Source: Oncomelania hupensis (taxonomy: Eukaryota > Mollusca > Gastropoda > Littorinimorpha > Pomatiopsidae). Taken from it: a DNA stretch of 64,000 bases. The stretch spans positions 77,458,463 to 77,522,462 of the forward strand of contig CM072513.1 in the NCBI GenBank assembly GCA_036898135.1, given 5' to 3'. Each line of letters starts with the position of its first letter. The stretch's first letter is position 1. The position numbers were made by a program, and so were the translations under genes. The notes under the pieces are model-generated. The model did not search any database, was not told where the DNA came from, and saw nothing but the letters and a program-made list of their open reading frames with translations. Shown piece by piece: positions 1-10,385 of the stretch.

Positions 1-1020
1 AAAAGCCTGTATGACAAGGCTATCAGTGCAGTCGTCCATAACAGCGCGATCGGGAACTGGTTCAGAACATCAATCGGTGTGCGTCAAGGATGCCTACTTT
101 CTCCAACATTCTTCAACATCTTCCTAGAGCGCATTATGTCACATGCCCTTGCAGATCATGAAGGCACAGTCAGGATAATAAGGGATCTCCAACCTCCGTT
201 TTGCGGATAACATTGATGGATTGGCTGGAGAGGAACATGAACTTGAACCGCTTATGCAGAGGCTTAGCACCACCTCCAGAGCTAATGGAACAGAAATAAG
301 CGCAGAGAAGATCAAAATTATGACCAACAACAATGAATGCATCAACATGGACATCAAAGTCCAAAGCCAATCCCTCAACACAGTTCATACATTGTAGCTT
401 CGAATATTTAGGAGCCATTGTATCAGACAATTAGTCCCGACAGGAAGTCCTCTTCAGTATCGCTTAAAAAACTGCCGCCCTGACAAGGTTGAAGCTCATT
501 TGGAAAGACTGGACCATTAGTCTACATTCTAAGGTAAAACTGCTGCGATCCCTTGTCATCTCCATCTTCCTATATGCTTGCGAAACATGGACCCTCACAA
601 CAGATCAACATGCACAACGAAGAATACAAAGCATGGACATGAGGTGCTACAGAAGACTTCGGGGCATTTCCTATACCCAGCACATCACCAACAATGCAGT
701 CCGACAGACCATCACACAAGCCATTGGACAACACGATGACAGGCTCAAAGTGGTGAAGAAACGGAAACTCCGATGGTATGGTCACTTCACTAGATCATCA
801 GGCCTTGCAAAGGCCATCCTGCAAGGCACGGTGCAAGAATGCAGAAGAATAGGGAGACAGAATAAGAGGTGGGAGGACAACTTTCGAAAATGGACTGGTT
901 TGACACTGAACAAAGCCATGAGGGTTGCTGAGAATAGAGAGGGATGGAGTACGCTGGTTAAACAATCATCTGTGGTGCCTTAGCGACCTTTGAGTTACGG
1001 GATAGGATAGGATTGGTTAG
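1..1020 (+). mobile_element. RTE-type non-LTR retrotransposon, 5'-cut copy (RT + C-terminal domain)
   Basis: The copy enters the window inside the reverse-transcriptase domain. The motif IGVRQGCLLSP is readable at about 75-105, and the reading frame then breaks repeatedly (stops and shifts at about 180-480). The longest open piece, 489-983, carries the C-terminal region with QRRIQSMDMRCYRRL and LRWYGHFTRS. It aligns by eye with 3940-4920 of the near-complete copy downstream, including the GGATAGGATAGGAT tail at about 998-1015. The frame damage means it is not active. Its 3' end abuts antisense LINE sequence that continues at 1021, so it inserted into that older LINE. Confidence 0.9.
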
Positions 1021-1620
1021 GAAAGGATTCTTAACTAAGGTACTACCCATTTTCCTCTGCTTTTTATATTCTTCAAATATCTTTTTCATTTTAAAGATAT
1101 ATCTGATCTTCTTTTCTTGAACTATGGCAGGATTATCTAATGCTGGAAAAGTGTTCTGTTTTATTCTTCTTTTTTTACCTGGAGCATGCTTGTCAATAAT
1201 AAGAATACATATATTTTACAAGGTTAATAATGCATCGTTAGCATCAGAAAACGTATATTCATTGTTATAATCAGTAAGGTGCATATCATACAAAAAAGAC
1301 ACAACATCAAACTTCTTGAGAGAACGGTATTCCACAGTGGTGTGTTTACCCTTAACATTGTTAGGAAGTTTACACGACCATGTGCACACGATTGTGGTCA
1401 CTGAGGATGATGATGTCAGAAACTTGGGCACTTGTATTTTAGAGGGATTGTTCGTATATATGTGATCAAGTAGGGTCTCTGTATCTGATGTAATACGAGT
1501 TGGTTTATTCATTATCTTCTAGAGCCCGAATAAAGAAAATGTTGATTCCCAAGATATATATGGTTTAATCAGATTGACATTAAAATCCCATAAAAGTATA
1601 GCCCTGTGGATTCGGGCATT
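1021..1620 (-). mobile_element. Older antisense LINE, endonuclease region (left part, interrupted)
   Basis: Read on the minus strand, 1512-1216 encodes an EN-domain segment with the family phrase TLLDHIYTNNP. Above it, toward 1620, is LLWDFNVNLIKP, where the usual GDFN signature is changed to WDFN. Below it, toward 1021, a frame reads IDKHAPGKKRRIKQNTFPA, the normal continuation between EN and RT. CR1/L2-like LINEs have this order. Both ends are cut by plus-strand RTE copies, and the missing upstream EN part resumes at 4954. Frame shifts and stops mark it as a pseudogene. Confidence 0.78.
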
Positions 1621-2256
1621 AAATAGAATAGACCCAACGTTTCCCGGCGTGTCGTAAGAGGCGACTAACAGGGGTGATGTTAGCACGGCATCACTGCGCG
1701 AAAGTCTTCTACACAGAAGTCACCGGCCAGGGCGGAGAACCTCACGTTACTACAGGTTCAACGACCACGTGCTCAGGGCCAAGGCGAGCCACACTGTATT
1801 CGTGGATTTCGGCTGTGGCCAACAGCCTAGAGAGGATTGGGCACCGCCAGGTCCTTTTTGCTCAAGACACACTACATGATGACACTATCCATTAATTCCA
1901 TACCGGATCGGTCGTCGCCCGGTTAAAAAAACCGCGCCTTCCGTTGGCCACCAGGACGGAGGTGTTAAGTATGCTACTGATGGACAATTTAACAAGATCC
2001 GCACGAGAAACAACATCGTCATAATGATAGGAACCTGGAATGTCAGGACCCTAACTGCGGAAGGAAAATTAGAAGAACTGGCCCACGAGTTGGACCACTA
2101 TCGATGGAACTTTATAGGCATCAGCGAACTGCGCTGAGGCCTAGGTGAAACAACGATTGACAAAGGCCAAAAGCTCTATTTTAGTGGTAGAGATGACAGG
2201 CACGAACACGGCGTTGGATTCTTGGTCCACAAGAACATTCTAGCCACTGTCATGGG

Positions 2257-2907
2257 TTGCGCCCAATCTCCAGTAGACTCATTACCATCCGCCTGAGAGC
2301 AGCCCCTTTCAACATCACCATCATCCAGGCCTATGCCCCAACATCAGACTATGACGACAGCGAAGTGGAGGATTTTTATAAAAATCTACAGGCGGTCCTT
2401 GACCAAGTGCCGAAGAAGGACATAGTCATAGTGCAAGGCGACTGGAATGCCAAGGTTGGCCAAGATGCGCACCAAAACTGGGGAGACACATGTGGACCCC
2501 ACTGCAACAACGAGACAAATGACAGGGGTCTGAGACTCTTGGAGTTTGCCAGATACAACAATCTGGTACTGGCAAACACGCTTGGTCTCCACAAAAACTC
2601 CAGACGATGGACATGGCACAGTCCCGGCGGGGAGCATCACAACCAAATAGACTACATCATGGTCAAGAAACGCTTCAGATCAAGCATCAACATTGGCAGG
2701 ACACGCACTTTTCCAGGAGCAGACATCGGAAGTGACCACGATCTCGTGATGATGTCTTTCCGGCTCCACTTGAAGAGAGTAAATACAGCAAAGTGCACTA
2801 GACTGAAGTTCGACCTGGACAAACTGCAAGACCCGGAGGTGGCAGAACTATTTCAGGGCCACAATTGGAGGGAAATTTGCACCACTGCTCATTTTGGGGG
2901 CTGGTGA
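2257..2907 (+). pseudogene. RTE endonuclease domain (exonuclease-endonuclease-phosphatase fold), fragment
   Basis: The open segment of 216 residues contains the phosphodiesterase-like endonuclease core. IIQAYAPTSD comes first, then the catalytic GDWNAKVG (residues about 62-70), RRWTWHSPGG, QIDYIMV and the C-terminal SDHDLV (about 160-166). These motifs are known for EN domains that nick target DNA in RTE/CR1-type LINEs, and some databases label the family craniofacial development protein 2-like. The true domain start lies upstream, in another frame at about 2022 (MIGTWNVRTL), so this is only the distal three quarters. It is not host coding sequence. Confidence 0.88.
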
Positions 2908-3311
2908 AGTAGATGTCAACACCATGACCACCAACTTCAACTCAGTTGTGACAGATGCCGCCACTGAGATCCTGGGCAAGCACCGACCAAAGAAGAAGCC
3001 GTGGATCACACCTGAACTTTTGGATCAGTGTGATAAACGAAGAGAGATTAAAAAAAAAAAAAAAAAAAAAAAAGAACACATCACAGGGAGTTGATGTCTA
3101 CCGAAAAATCAACAATGACATCCGGAAAGGCATGCGCACAGCAAAGGAGAACTGGATAGAAGATCAATGCCAGGAAATAGAGAACAGTCTGAACAAGAAC
3201 AACAGCAAGAAGGCCTACCAGACTGTGAAGCGGCTGACAAGTGTCAAACAGCACAAAGTCTCCACGATCCAAAGCTAGTCTGGCATATGCCTTACAGAAG
3301 AACAAGAAGTC

Positions 3312-4635
3312 TTGGACAGATGGACAGAGTACTGCTCTGACCTTTACAACCATACACCAAATGGAGATCCATCAGTTCTAGCATGTCCAGAGAACAGAGA
3401 AGAAGAAGAAATCCTCCCAATTATCCGGGAAGAAGTTGAGGCAGCAGTGCAATCGCTAAAGAAAGGGAAGTCAGCGGGAGTGGACAACATACCCGCGGAA
3501 CTGCTACAAGCAGGAGGAGAAGCGATGATTGATGCCCTCACCATTATCTGTAACACAATCTGGCACAGTGGGGAATGGCCTATACCATGGGCCCAGTCGC
3601 TTGTCATCACTCTTCCCAAAAACGGTAACCTTCAGGAGTGTGAAAATTACCGCACCATCAGCCTCATCAGCCATCCCAGCAAGGTCCTACTGAAAATAAT
3701 ACTCAACAGGTTGAAACCCCAAGCTGAACAAATCATAGCTGAAGAGCAATCAGGATTCAGGGCAGGACGAAGTACCACTGAACAGATTTTCAACCTCAGA
3801 ATAAGCTGTGAGAAATACCTACAGCACCAACAACATCTTTTCATGTGTTCATAGACTTCAAGAAGGCGTTTGACCGAGTCTGGCATGCAGCTCCATGGGC
3901 AACAATGAAAGCGTACAACATCAGCCTAAAATTATTGAAGTCATCAAAAGCCTGTATGACAAGGCTACCAGTGCAGTCCTCCACAACAGCGCCATCGGGA
4001 ACTGGTTCAGAACAACAATCGGTGTGCGTCAAGGATGCCTACTCTCTCCAACACTCTTCAACATCTTCCTAGAGCGCATCATGTCAGATGCTCTTGCAGA
4101 TCATGAAGGCACAGTCAGCATAGGGGGTAGAGCAATCTCCAATCTTCGTTTTGCGGATGACATTGATGGATTGGCTGGAGAGGAACAAGAACTTGAACAG
4201 CTGGTACAGAGGCTTGACACCAACTCCAGAGCTTATGGAATGGAAATAAGTGCAAAGAAGATCAAAATGATGACCAACAACACCAATGGCATCAACACGG
4301 ACATCAAAGTCCAAGGCCAATCTCTCAACATAGTGCATAGCTTCAAATATTTAGGAGCCATTATATCAGACAATGGGTCCCGACATGAAGTCCTCTCCAG
4401 GATCGCACAAACAACTGCTACCCTGACAAGGTTGAAGCCCAATCGGAAAGACAGCAGTCTACATTCCAAAGTAAGACTGCTGCGCTCCCTTGTCATCTCC
4501 ATCTTTCTATATGCTTGCGAAGCATGGACCCTCACACCAGATCTCCAACGAAGAATACAAAGCATGGAGATGAGGTGCTACAGAAGACTTCTGGGCATTT
4601 CCTATACCCAACACATCACCAACGACGAAGTCTGA
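3312..4635 (+). pseudogene. RTE reverse transcriptase, broken into overlapping frames
   Basis: Two open pieces (3312-3854 and 3895-4635) together give fingers, palm and thumb of a LINE reverse transcriptase. The first ends at SCEKYLQHQQHL; DFKKAFDRVWHA sits in the alternate frame at 3845-3900; the second has IGVRQGCLLSPTLF and RFADDIDGLAG. FADD replaces the commoner YADD. A stop at about 4633 separates the conserved C-terminal region, which continues degraded to about 4870. Compared with copies at 1-1020 and 26770-27445 it is the best-preserved RT here, but the frame breaks mean no functional protein. Confidence 0.88.
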
Positions 4636-4953
4636 CAGACCATCACACAAGCCATTGGACAACACAATGACCTGTTCACAGTGGTGAAGAAACGGAAACT
4701 CCGATCACGTCACCAGATCATCAGGCCTTGCAAAGACTATTCTGCAAGGCACAGTGCAAGGAGGTAGAAGAAGAGGGAGACCGAAAAAGAATTGGGAGGA
4801 CAACATTCGAGAATGGACTGGTTTGACACTGAGCGAAGCCATCAGGGCTGCTGAGGACAGAGAATGATGGAGTATGCTGGTTAAACGATCATCTGTGGTG
4901 CCCCTACGACCTCCGAGTTACGGGACAGGATAGGATAGGATAGGATCAGCATT

Positions 4954-5281
4954 TGGGTTCATTACAGTGACATTGTCCATCATAATGCACAAAATCGTCA
5001 AATCGTGAATACGTGGAAGCAGGATTTCGATATACAAAACCGACCAAGAGCCGAGTCAACGGTACCTCTACCTTTGAATTGAAACCACATGCGGTCTACT
5101 ATTTCGGACTCTAGTGGGTCGGGTTACACTTTGATTCTCGTAAGATTGTGGGCTCAGCGGGGTCTCTGTAAGTCCGAGAATATCAAGGCACGGTGGACCA
5201 GCAAGTAAATTACGAACATCATGTAGCTTATTAGTTCGGTGATACCTTGCCGTGGCCAATGTGTAATCCATCTCTAAAAGT
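4954..5281 (-). mobile_element. Older antisense LINE, N-terminal endonuclease part (right part of the interrupted copy)
   Basis: Minus-strand translation gives NKLHDVRNLLAGPPCLDILGLTET at 5250-5150, the standard opening of a CR1/L2-like endonuclease (NK..DV..LL....D.L.LTET). It continues as VGFVYRNPASTYSRFDDFV at about 5040-4990 and stops at the junction with the RTE copy. The next residues of the same domain appear at 1620 and below. The split therefore records insertion of the 3.3-kb RTE into this LINE. Confidence 0.8.
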
Positions 5282-5738
5282 ATGTGAGGCAGACATCATA
5301 GAAAACGTACTCAAAGTCAACAAAAGACAATAAATGAAAATGTAGATAAAGCAAACACAACAAGAACAACATAATATATTAATAGACGAGGAATTAATGT
5401 TGAGCTACTGGAAGTTAGCTAAATTATACCGCTGCTACTAAAAACAGAGAAAAAAACAAAACGTAAACCACAACTGAGAAGGTTGTATAGCGATGATAAG
5501 GTGATGTACACCAAGTACGCTCACATAAGGGAAGTGTTGGATGTACGGTTGTGCATGTGGTGGGGAGGCCTGTACATTGTTTGAGGATAGTGTGGGTGTT
5601 GTCCCTGGTACAGCTAATATTGTATAGCAAGATGTGGCGCATGCCTTAACGGGAAAGGTAATATACTATTGCATCATAGGACTGCAATTCACATAGTCAC
5701 GTGAGTATCGGGTTTGATGTGGGGCAGGCTAAGTTTGC
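5282..5738. other. AT-rich spacer, possible 5' region of the antisense LINE
   Basis: No convincing coding sequence. An antisense open frame at 5642-5424 ends in a hydrophobic stretch but has no recognisable family. Since it lies immediately upstream of the antisense LINE endonuclease, it may be that element's 5' region; this is inference only. Confidence 0.3.
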
Positions 5739-5765
5739 GAGAGAGGGAGAGAGAGAGAGAAAGAA

Positions 5766-5828
<63 letters not shown>
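5739..5828. repeat. (GA)n microsatellite
   Basis: Nearly pure GA dinucleotides with occasional AA interruptions, followed by three GTCGAA hexamers at about 5829-5846. Confidence 0.95.
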
Positions 5829-5831
<3 letters not shown>

Positions 5832-6149
5832 CGAAGTCGAAGTCGAAACCCTTAATAGGATAATAGCGTCTTACAGCTAGTCATTAATAAACATTTCAGA
5901 AGAAAAAAAAAACAAAACAAAATAATTTGAAAATAACATATACTTTCACTACGGTTAAAAAAATCCTTAGGATATGAATACATTTTAATACACATATTCC
6001 CACCCTTTTCCCCTCCCCATCCATCTCCTCCTCCCTTTGCACTCTCTCTCTCTCCACACACACACACATCCACACATGAAAATTCATAAATTCTCAGTAA
6101 CTTACATTGTGGCAGGGTAAGGATAAACAAAAAGATATACAATCATCTT

Positions 6150-6745
6150 AAATATTAGGAGCAAAGGGAGCTTAAATATGTATTAAGTCTTGTTTTAAAA
6201 GATGGAAATTATTAACTTTTCTTTACCTCTTCTGGTAGAGAATTCCACACACTTGGACAAGAATAGGATAGAGACGTTTCAATATATCTAAGCTTGGTCT
6301 TGGAAATTTCAAATTAAAGATGAATAAAGAGATGATGAATTGCTAAAAAGTGCTTTTAGATAAGCAGGAGCTCTATTGTTAATTATTTTGTACATTAAAT
6401 CGCTTTATTGTAATTTGGGTGATTGTTAAGGGGGAGCAGGCCAGCTATGTTTAGTTTTGAGTCGGTTGTGATGAAAGCGTTGGGGGTACCTAATTTCGCG
6501 ACTCTGCGGTGAATAGAATTTTTTTTAACAAGGAAGGCATCACTGCAGCCCTCCCATATTGTTGATGCATAATCAATGTAAAGGTTGGTATGATCATTAT
6601 AAAACATTTGTTAGCATCTGCAGTTATAATAGATTGAAACTTTGACAATATAAAACACAAAAAATTTTGTTGAGAGAGTTTTACAAAGACTTTCAATAAT
6701 TTATGTGAATGCCAACTGAGTTTGTTACCTATAATTAAGCCCAAA
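6150..6745 (-). mobile_element. LINE 3' fragment (C-terminal RT-associated region), degraded
   Basis: On the minus strand, 6607-6395 reads YIDYASTIWEGCSDAFLVKKNSIHRRVAKL in outline: IDYASTIW followed by IHRRVAKL, typical of the region after the RT thumb in CR1/L2-like elements. At about 6400-6230, frames with MYKIINNRAPAYL and FNLKFPRP appear on the same strand, again characteristic of this LINE C-terminus, but broken by shifts. It is a separate 3' end from the interrupted antisense LINE further left, or a second copy arranged head to tail with it. Confidence 0.72.
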
Positions 6746-6757
6746 AGTGTATGACAA

Positions 6758-6860
6758 CCTGAGAGAGAGAGAAAGGGGTGGGGGGGAGAGAGAAAGAGAG
6801 AGAGAGAAGGAGAATAAGAAAGAGTGAGAAAGAGTGAAAGAGTGAGAAAGAGAGAAAGAT
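6758..6860. repeat. GA-rich microsatellite
   Basis: GA/GAAA/GTGA mixed purine-rich low-complexity tract directly left of an RTE fragment. Confidence 0.9.
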
Positions 6861-6868
6861 CTGTAACA

Positions 6869-7094
6869 CGAACTGGCAGAGTGGGGAGTGGCCTAAACCA
6901 TGGACCCAGTCACTTGTCCTCACTCATCCAAAATAAGGTAACTTTCAGGAGTGTAAAAATTACCGCACCATCAGCCTCATCAGCCATCCCAGCAAGATCC
7001 TCCTAAAAATTATACTCAACAGGTTGAAACCTCAAGCTGAACAAATCATAGCTGAAGAACAAGTAGGATTCAGGGCAGGGCGAAGTACCACTGA

Positions 7095-7096
<2 letters not shown>
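6869..7096 (+). mobile_element. Internal RTE fragment (RT palm region)
   Basis: About 228 bp aligning with 3547-3785 of the near-complete RTE copy. It includes the stretches encoding CENYRTISLISHPSK-like and SGFRAGRSTTEQ-like residues; here a G replaces a C to give QVGFRAG. Both ends are internal to the element and both abut GA microsatellites, so it is not a normal 5'-truncated insertion. Confidence 0.88.
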
Positions 7097-7182
<86 letters not shown>

Positions 7183-7225
7183 TAAGAGTGTGAAAGAGTG
7201 AGAGAGACAGTGACAGAAAGATAAC
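7097..7225. repeat. (GA)n microsatellite
   Basis: About 80 bp of pure GA to 7178, then a degenerate GAGTGA tail. It starts inside the RTE sequence, where ACTGAACA runs into CAGAGAGA. Confidence 0.95.
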
Positions 7226-7253
7226 ATAAGATAAAAATTTTATTTTCTAAGGG

Positions 7254-7535
7254 TAATGCGAGCGTTGTGGCCGCGTGGTCTAAGGCGGGGCTAATTTGCC
7301 TTGTCCACAGGCTTGAACCCAATGCCTCTGGGCGATATGCTTCTCCGAATATTATTGAATTTCGACTCGGGCCACGTCTCAGGGTTTTTTCCCGGGTACT
7401 CCGGTTTGCTTCCCCAGTAAAAAAAATGTATAGGTTGGGTTTGGGCGCGCCATCATCTGCGACTACGCCTTCCCCAGGTGAGGTGGCCCAGAATTTTCCG
7501 ATAAAAAGGGACAATAAAGTGTCAAAAATCAATAA
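7254..7535 (+). mobile_element. tRNA-headed SINE, family 1 (Leu/Ser-like head)
   Basis: The tRNA-like head starts GCGAGCGTTGTGGCCGCG with an A-box-like TGGTCTAAGGCG; the B-box position is degenerate (GGCTTGAACCC). The body contains CCGGGTACTCCGGTTTGC, a conserved central segment, and the end has GTGAGGTGGCCCAGAATTTTCC, then GGGACAATAAAG. A second copy of the same family, in the opposite orientation and with a better B box, lies at 33738-34036. Confidence 0.85.
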
Positions 7536-7829
7536 ACAAATTCAATTAAAAGAGTAAGAGCTTGGTGGGCTTTTTAAAATTCAAACCGCAAATAATTATA
7601 AATATATTTTTGGGGTGTTCCCTTTACCATGCGTTGCCCGTGAGTGTGCGGAGAAGAGAGGAAAGTATGGGGAGGGGGGTGCTCAATGTCGTGGTATGGT
7701 GTGTGGAGTGCGGTGGTCTGACAACATTAGGAACTCTTCTTTCTACCCAGTTGCGCTTCCCGTTCCTACTTCATAATATGTTTTTGACTTGGACTGGTCC
7801 ACGTCCGTCGCCAGCTACTGGGCCAAATT
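7536..7829. other. No gene seen
   Basis: Unique-looking sequence without a supported coding region, RNA gene or repeat that I could recognise. Confidence 0.4.
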
Positions 7830-8525
7830 TAAACCAATTGCTTTGAGATTCAAACCTTATTTATTCTTATGAAGCCAGAAGCCACAGACCACTTTTCGTG
7901 GAAACTGAACGAATGGTTATAGAGATACAACCACACAGATTGTGACGCACAATGATCACTGGGGTAAAGGTGAATCAAATGCTTTGAAACTCGAACCTCA
8001 TCTATTCTTATGGTTCCAGATGCGATATATCAAAATGTGTGGAATTCGGACAAAGGATTGCGGAGATATAGCCATGCAAAATATGACGCACAGACGGATT
8101 AACTCAAAAACTATCACCACCGGGCGAAATGCCTTAAGATTCAAACCGCAACTATTCTTCTGGGGCCAAAAGCCACACACCAATTTTAGTGGAAACCGGA
8201 CTAAGGGTTCCCAAAATGTAACTAACGCAAGTATAGGGTGACTATAACCACTTTGCTATGTGTATCCAAATGGTTTGAGACTCGAACTTGAGATTCAACA
8301 TACATATATTTGCCATGGGCAACAGCACCAATTTCCGTAGAAATCGGATAAAAGGTTGGGCAAAAATAGTCACACAAAATTTGACTTTATAACCACTGGC
8401 CATGTTTAAACCCAAAGCTTTGAGATTCGAACCTCATCTATTCTTATGGGTCCGAAGTCACATACTATTATTGGTGGAAATCGAACCAAAGGTTGCGGAG
8501 ATATAGCCACGCAAAGTAATTTTAT
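7830..8525 (+). repeat. Degenerate satellite, five units of about 140-155 bp
   Basis: Five consecutive units share, in order, GCTTTGAGATTCGAACCT, TATTCTTATGG, an AGCCACAnACCA-like block, GTGGAAATCGGA, AAGGTTGCGGAGATATAGCC and CACGCAAAATnTGACG. Units begin near 7842, 7978, 8131, 8266 and 8411. Divergence between units is substantial, with small deletions, so the array is old. No protein frame runs through it. Confidence 0.8.
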
Positions 8526-8732
8526 TGCTGTCAGCTTTGCGAGTTGATCATTTTTCTCCGGTTCGACATGCACAGTGTGTAAACTAAACTGGTACTTAAA
8601 TCCTTCATCCGTTTGTGATTACACACTGTGTATAGCTCACAGTTACCTAGTGCCAGTTTCCTACGTAAACCATTTCACACAGGTACTTAGTGGTTTCGTA
8701 CGTACCGGCCGGTACGTAATGTGCTCTACGTC

Positions 8733-8771
<39 letters not shown>

Positions 8772-8905
8772 TGCCTATGTGTGCGTGTGTGTTTGCTTAC
8801 ACTCTAAGCTTCAGCTAGCTTGCGTGCGTGGGCGTGCAGTGAAGTTCTTAAACCACCCGAGCATTACACAAGCATAGTGGATTATAATACAGGATGCTAT
8901 CACGC
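8526..8905. other. Spacer with (GT)n tract
   Basis: Contains a GT-rich microsatellite at about 8731-8792. An open frame spanning it is a microsatellite translation and is not supported as a gene. Confidence 0.5.
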
Positions 8906-9090
8906 GCTTTTTTCAATCTAACTCAAAGCGCGGCGATCTGAATAGATCGCTATTATAGAAGGCGGAAGAGAACTCAAGTTTCATTTGTGAAAATTTTAAT
9001 TGACTGCATCCAGTACAATTATTGCAGAGAGGGAGAAAACTAGAGTACCCGGAGAAAGCCACAGGTGTTCAGAAAAAATAAGTAAGTGTG
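8906..9090 (-). mobile_element. SINE family 2 fragment (body only)
   Basis: Matches 14310-14460 in order: GGCGATCTGA..AGATCGCTATTA, GCGGAAGAGAA, GACTGCA.CCA, then GGGAGAAAAC..GAGTACCCGGAGAAAGCC. The tRNA-like head present in the second copy is missing here. Confidence 0.75.
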
Positions 9091-9189
9091 TGATGGGTTG
9101 GGTGAGGGAGAATTAGAAGGGATGGGGAGAAAGTAGGTGAGAGAAGGTAAGAGGAAGAGAGGGAGGTTAGTTAGTCATTGTTTATAGGG

Positions 9190-9236
9190 TCCACCGGCCT
9201 GCAAGCAGCCGAATCAGGACCACCCCTGATCCCTAG
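9190..9236 (-). mobile_element. Rep-A 3'-end remnant
   Basis: AGGGTCCACCGGCCTGC..GAATCAGGACCACCCCTGATC matches the antisense 3' terminus of Rep-A, immediately left of a plus-strand Rep-A copy. Confidence 0.65.
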
Positions 9237-9242
9237 ACTATA

Positions 9243-9825
9243 ACCCCCGTTGGGGTGCCGGGGGGTTCCGTATAAATAGTATCCCCACTTTCTGGAAATT
9301 TAGTGCTTTAAATTCCCACTGTCGCTGTCTTTCTTATTTGCTCTTTCTCATTCCTGCTCTGTTCTATCAATCTGCTATACTATCTTCTTCTTCGCTAGAC
9401 CAGTCACCTACCTTTTTTCTTGAAAACTCTTCCGGGACAAGACTCCTTATTTGTGTATGAGGTCTGTTGGATCAGCTTGGAAATATTGGACGTTTTCTGC
9501 CAGATGGTCACTAGGGCTTCCTATGATGTTATTATTTAGCAATGTAGGCATTTTATATGTATGTGTTTTGTTGATAATTTATAATAATGTTTGTATTCTA
9601 TTTTGTTTTTGTAAACGGGGGTTCGATAAATTAGAGTACAGCCTCAGCGTCCCCTGCGTGGGATCCCGGATGTCTTTATTGTAAAGTGACTAGCTGGTGG
9701 AGAGCTTTCAGTTTTACCACTAGGGTTGTTTCGGCAGATCTTTTATGCGGATCAGGGGTTGTCCGGTCCTGATTTGGCTCGGAAGAGTCCGCTGGACCTA
9801 AAGCAATAATCATGTAATGTAATAT
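9243..9825 (+). mobile_element. Rep-A short retroposon, full-length plus-strand copy
   Basis: Begins CCCCCGTTGGGGTGCCGGGGG, then a GTATAAATAGTATCCCC box about 30 bp in. A pyrimidine-rich part follows (CTGTCGCTGTCTTTCTTATT), then an internal small ORF at 9451-9684, and it ends GGTCCTGATTTGGCTCGG..CCGCTGGACCTAAAGCAATAAT. The same order of blocks recurs in at least five other copies in the window. No tRNA, 5S or 7SL head is visible. It is the short subtype, without the TTGTGGTCTTGA insert near the 3' end. Confidence 0.85.
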
Positions 9826-9835
9826 AATGATCATT

Positions 9836-10322
9836 ATAAAAGATCTGCTGAAACGACCCTATTGGTAACACCGAAGGCAGCCGACCACTTTACATTATAG
9901 GTATCCCACGCAGGGGACGCTGAGGCTGTACTCTAATTTATCGAGCCACCGTTTACAAAAACCAAATAGAATACAAACATCATTATAAATATTAACAAAA
10001 CACATGCATATGAAATGCCTACATTGCTAAATAATAATACCATCGAAAACTCTAGTGACCATTTGGCAGAAAGCGTCCAATATCACTAAGTTGACCCAAC
10101 AGACCCCACACACATATGAGGATATTTGTGAGAGTTTTCAAGATAAAAAAAAAAGTAGGTTATTAAGGTGTAGCGAAGAAGAAGATAGAATAGTAGATTG
10201 ATAGAACAGAGTAGGAATGAGAAAGAACAAAGGAGAAAGACAGCGACAGTGGGAATGTAAAGCGCACATTTTCCAGAAAATGGGGATACCATTTATATAG
10301 AAACTCCTGGCACCCCCACAGG
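9836..10322 (-). mobile_element. Rep-A copy, minus strand, tail-to-tail with the previous copy
   Basis: Antisense Rep-A from AAAAGATCTGCTGAAACGACC to the 5' block near 10322 (CTGGCACCCCCACAGGG). It lacks the 3'-terminal hairpin segment and joins the plus copy through about 10 bp, giving an inverted repeat of roughly 0.5 kb per arm. Confidence 0.85.
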
Positions 10323-10328
10323 GAGAGG

Positions 10329-10331
<3 letters not shown>

Positions 10332-10382
<51 letters not shown>
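10332..10382. repeat. (GA)n microsatellite
   Basis: Pure GA run at the 5' end of the antisense Rep-A copy. Confidence 0.95.

Positions 10383-10385
<3 letters not shown>

Larger units (their letters stand above)
1621..4948 (+). mobile_element. Near-full-length RTE-type non-LTR retrotransposon (endonuclease-reverse transcriptase), defective
   Basis: This is a 3.3-kb element, the usual size for the RTE clade. An apurinic-like endonuclease starts near 2022 with GTWNVRTL and continues in another frame at 2257-2907, with the motifs QGDWNAKVG, WTWHSPGG..NQIDYI and GSDHDLV. The RT follows: KSAGVDNIPAELL at about 3470, SGFRAGRSTTEQ at about 3750, DFKKAFDRVWH at about 3855 and the catalytic RFADD box at about 4150. 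The C-terminal domain with QRRIQSMEMRCYRRL ends near 4870. It carries an in-frame stop at about 2136, frame shifts near 2290, 2890 and 3850, a 20+ nt A-run at about 3050-3073, and a stop at about 4635. The 3' end is a (GGATA) tail. GCATT at 1616-1620 and 4949-4953 is a likely target duplication. Confidence 0.92.

Noticed and set aside
7830..8525. CRISPR-like or coding repeat array
   Set aside because: Units are diverged over their whole length without unique spacers, and no frame runs through them.
8575..8877. 100-codon frame with CVCVCV run
   Set aside because: Translation of the (GT)n microsatellite.
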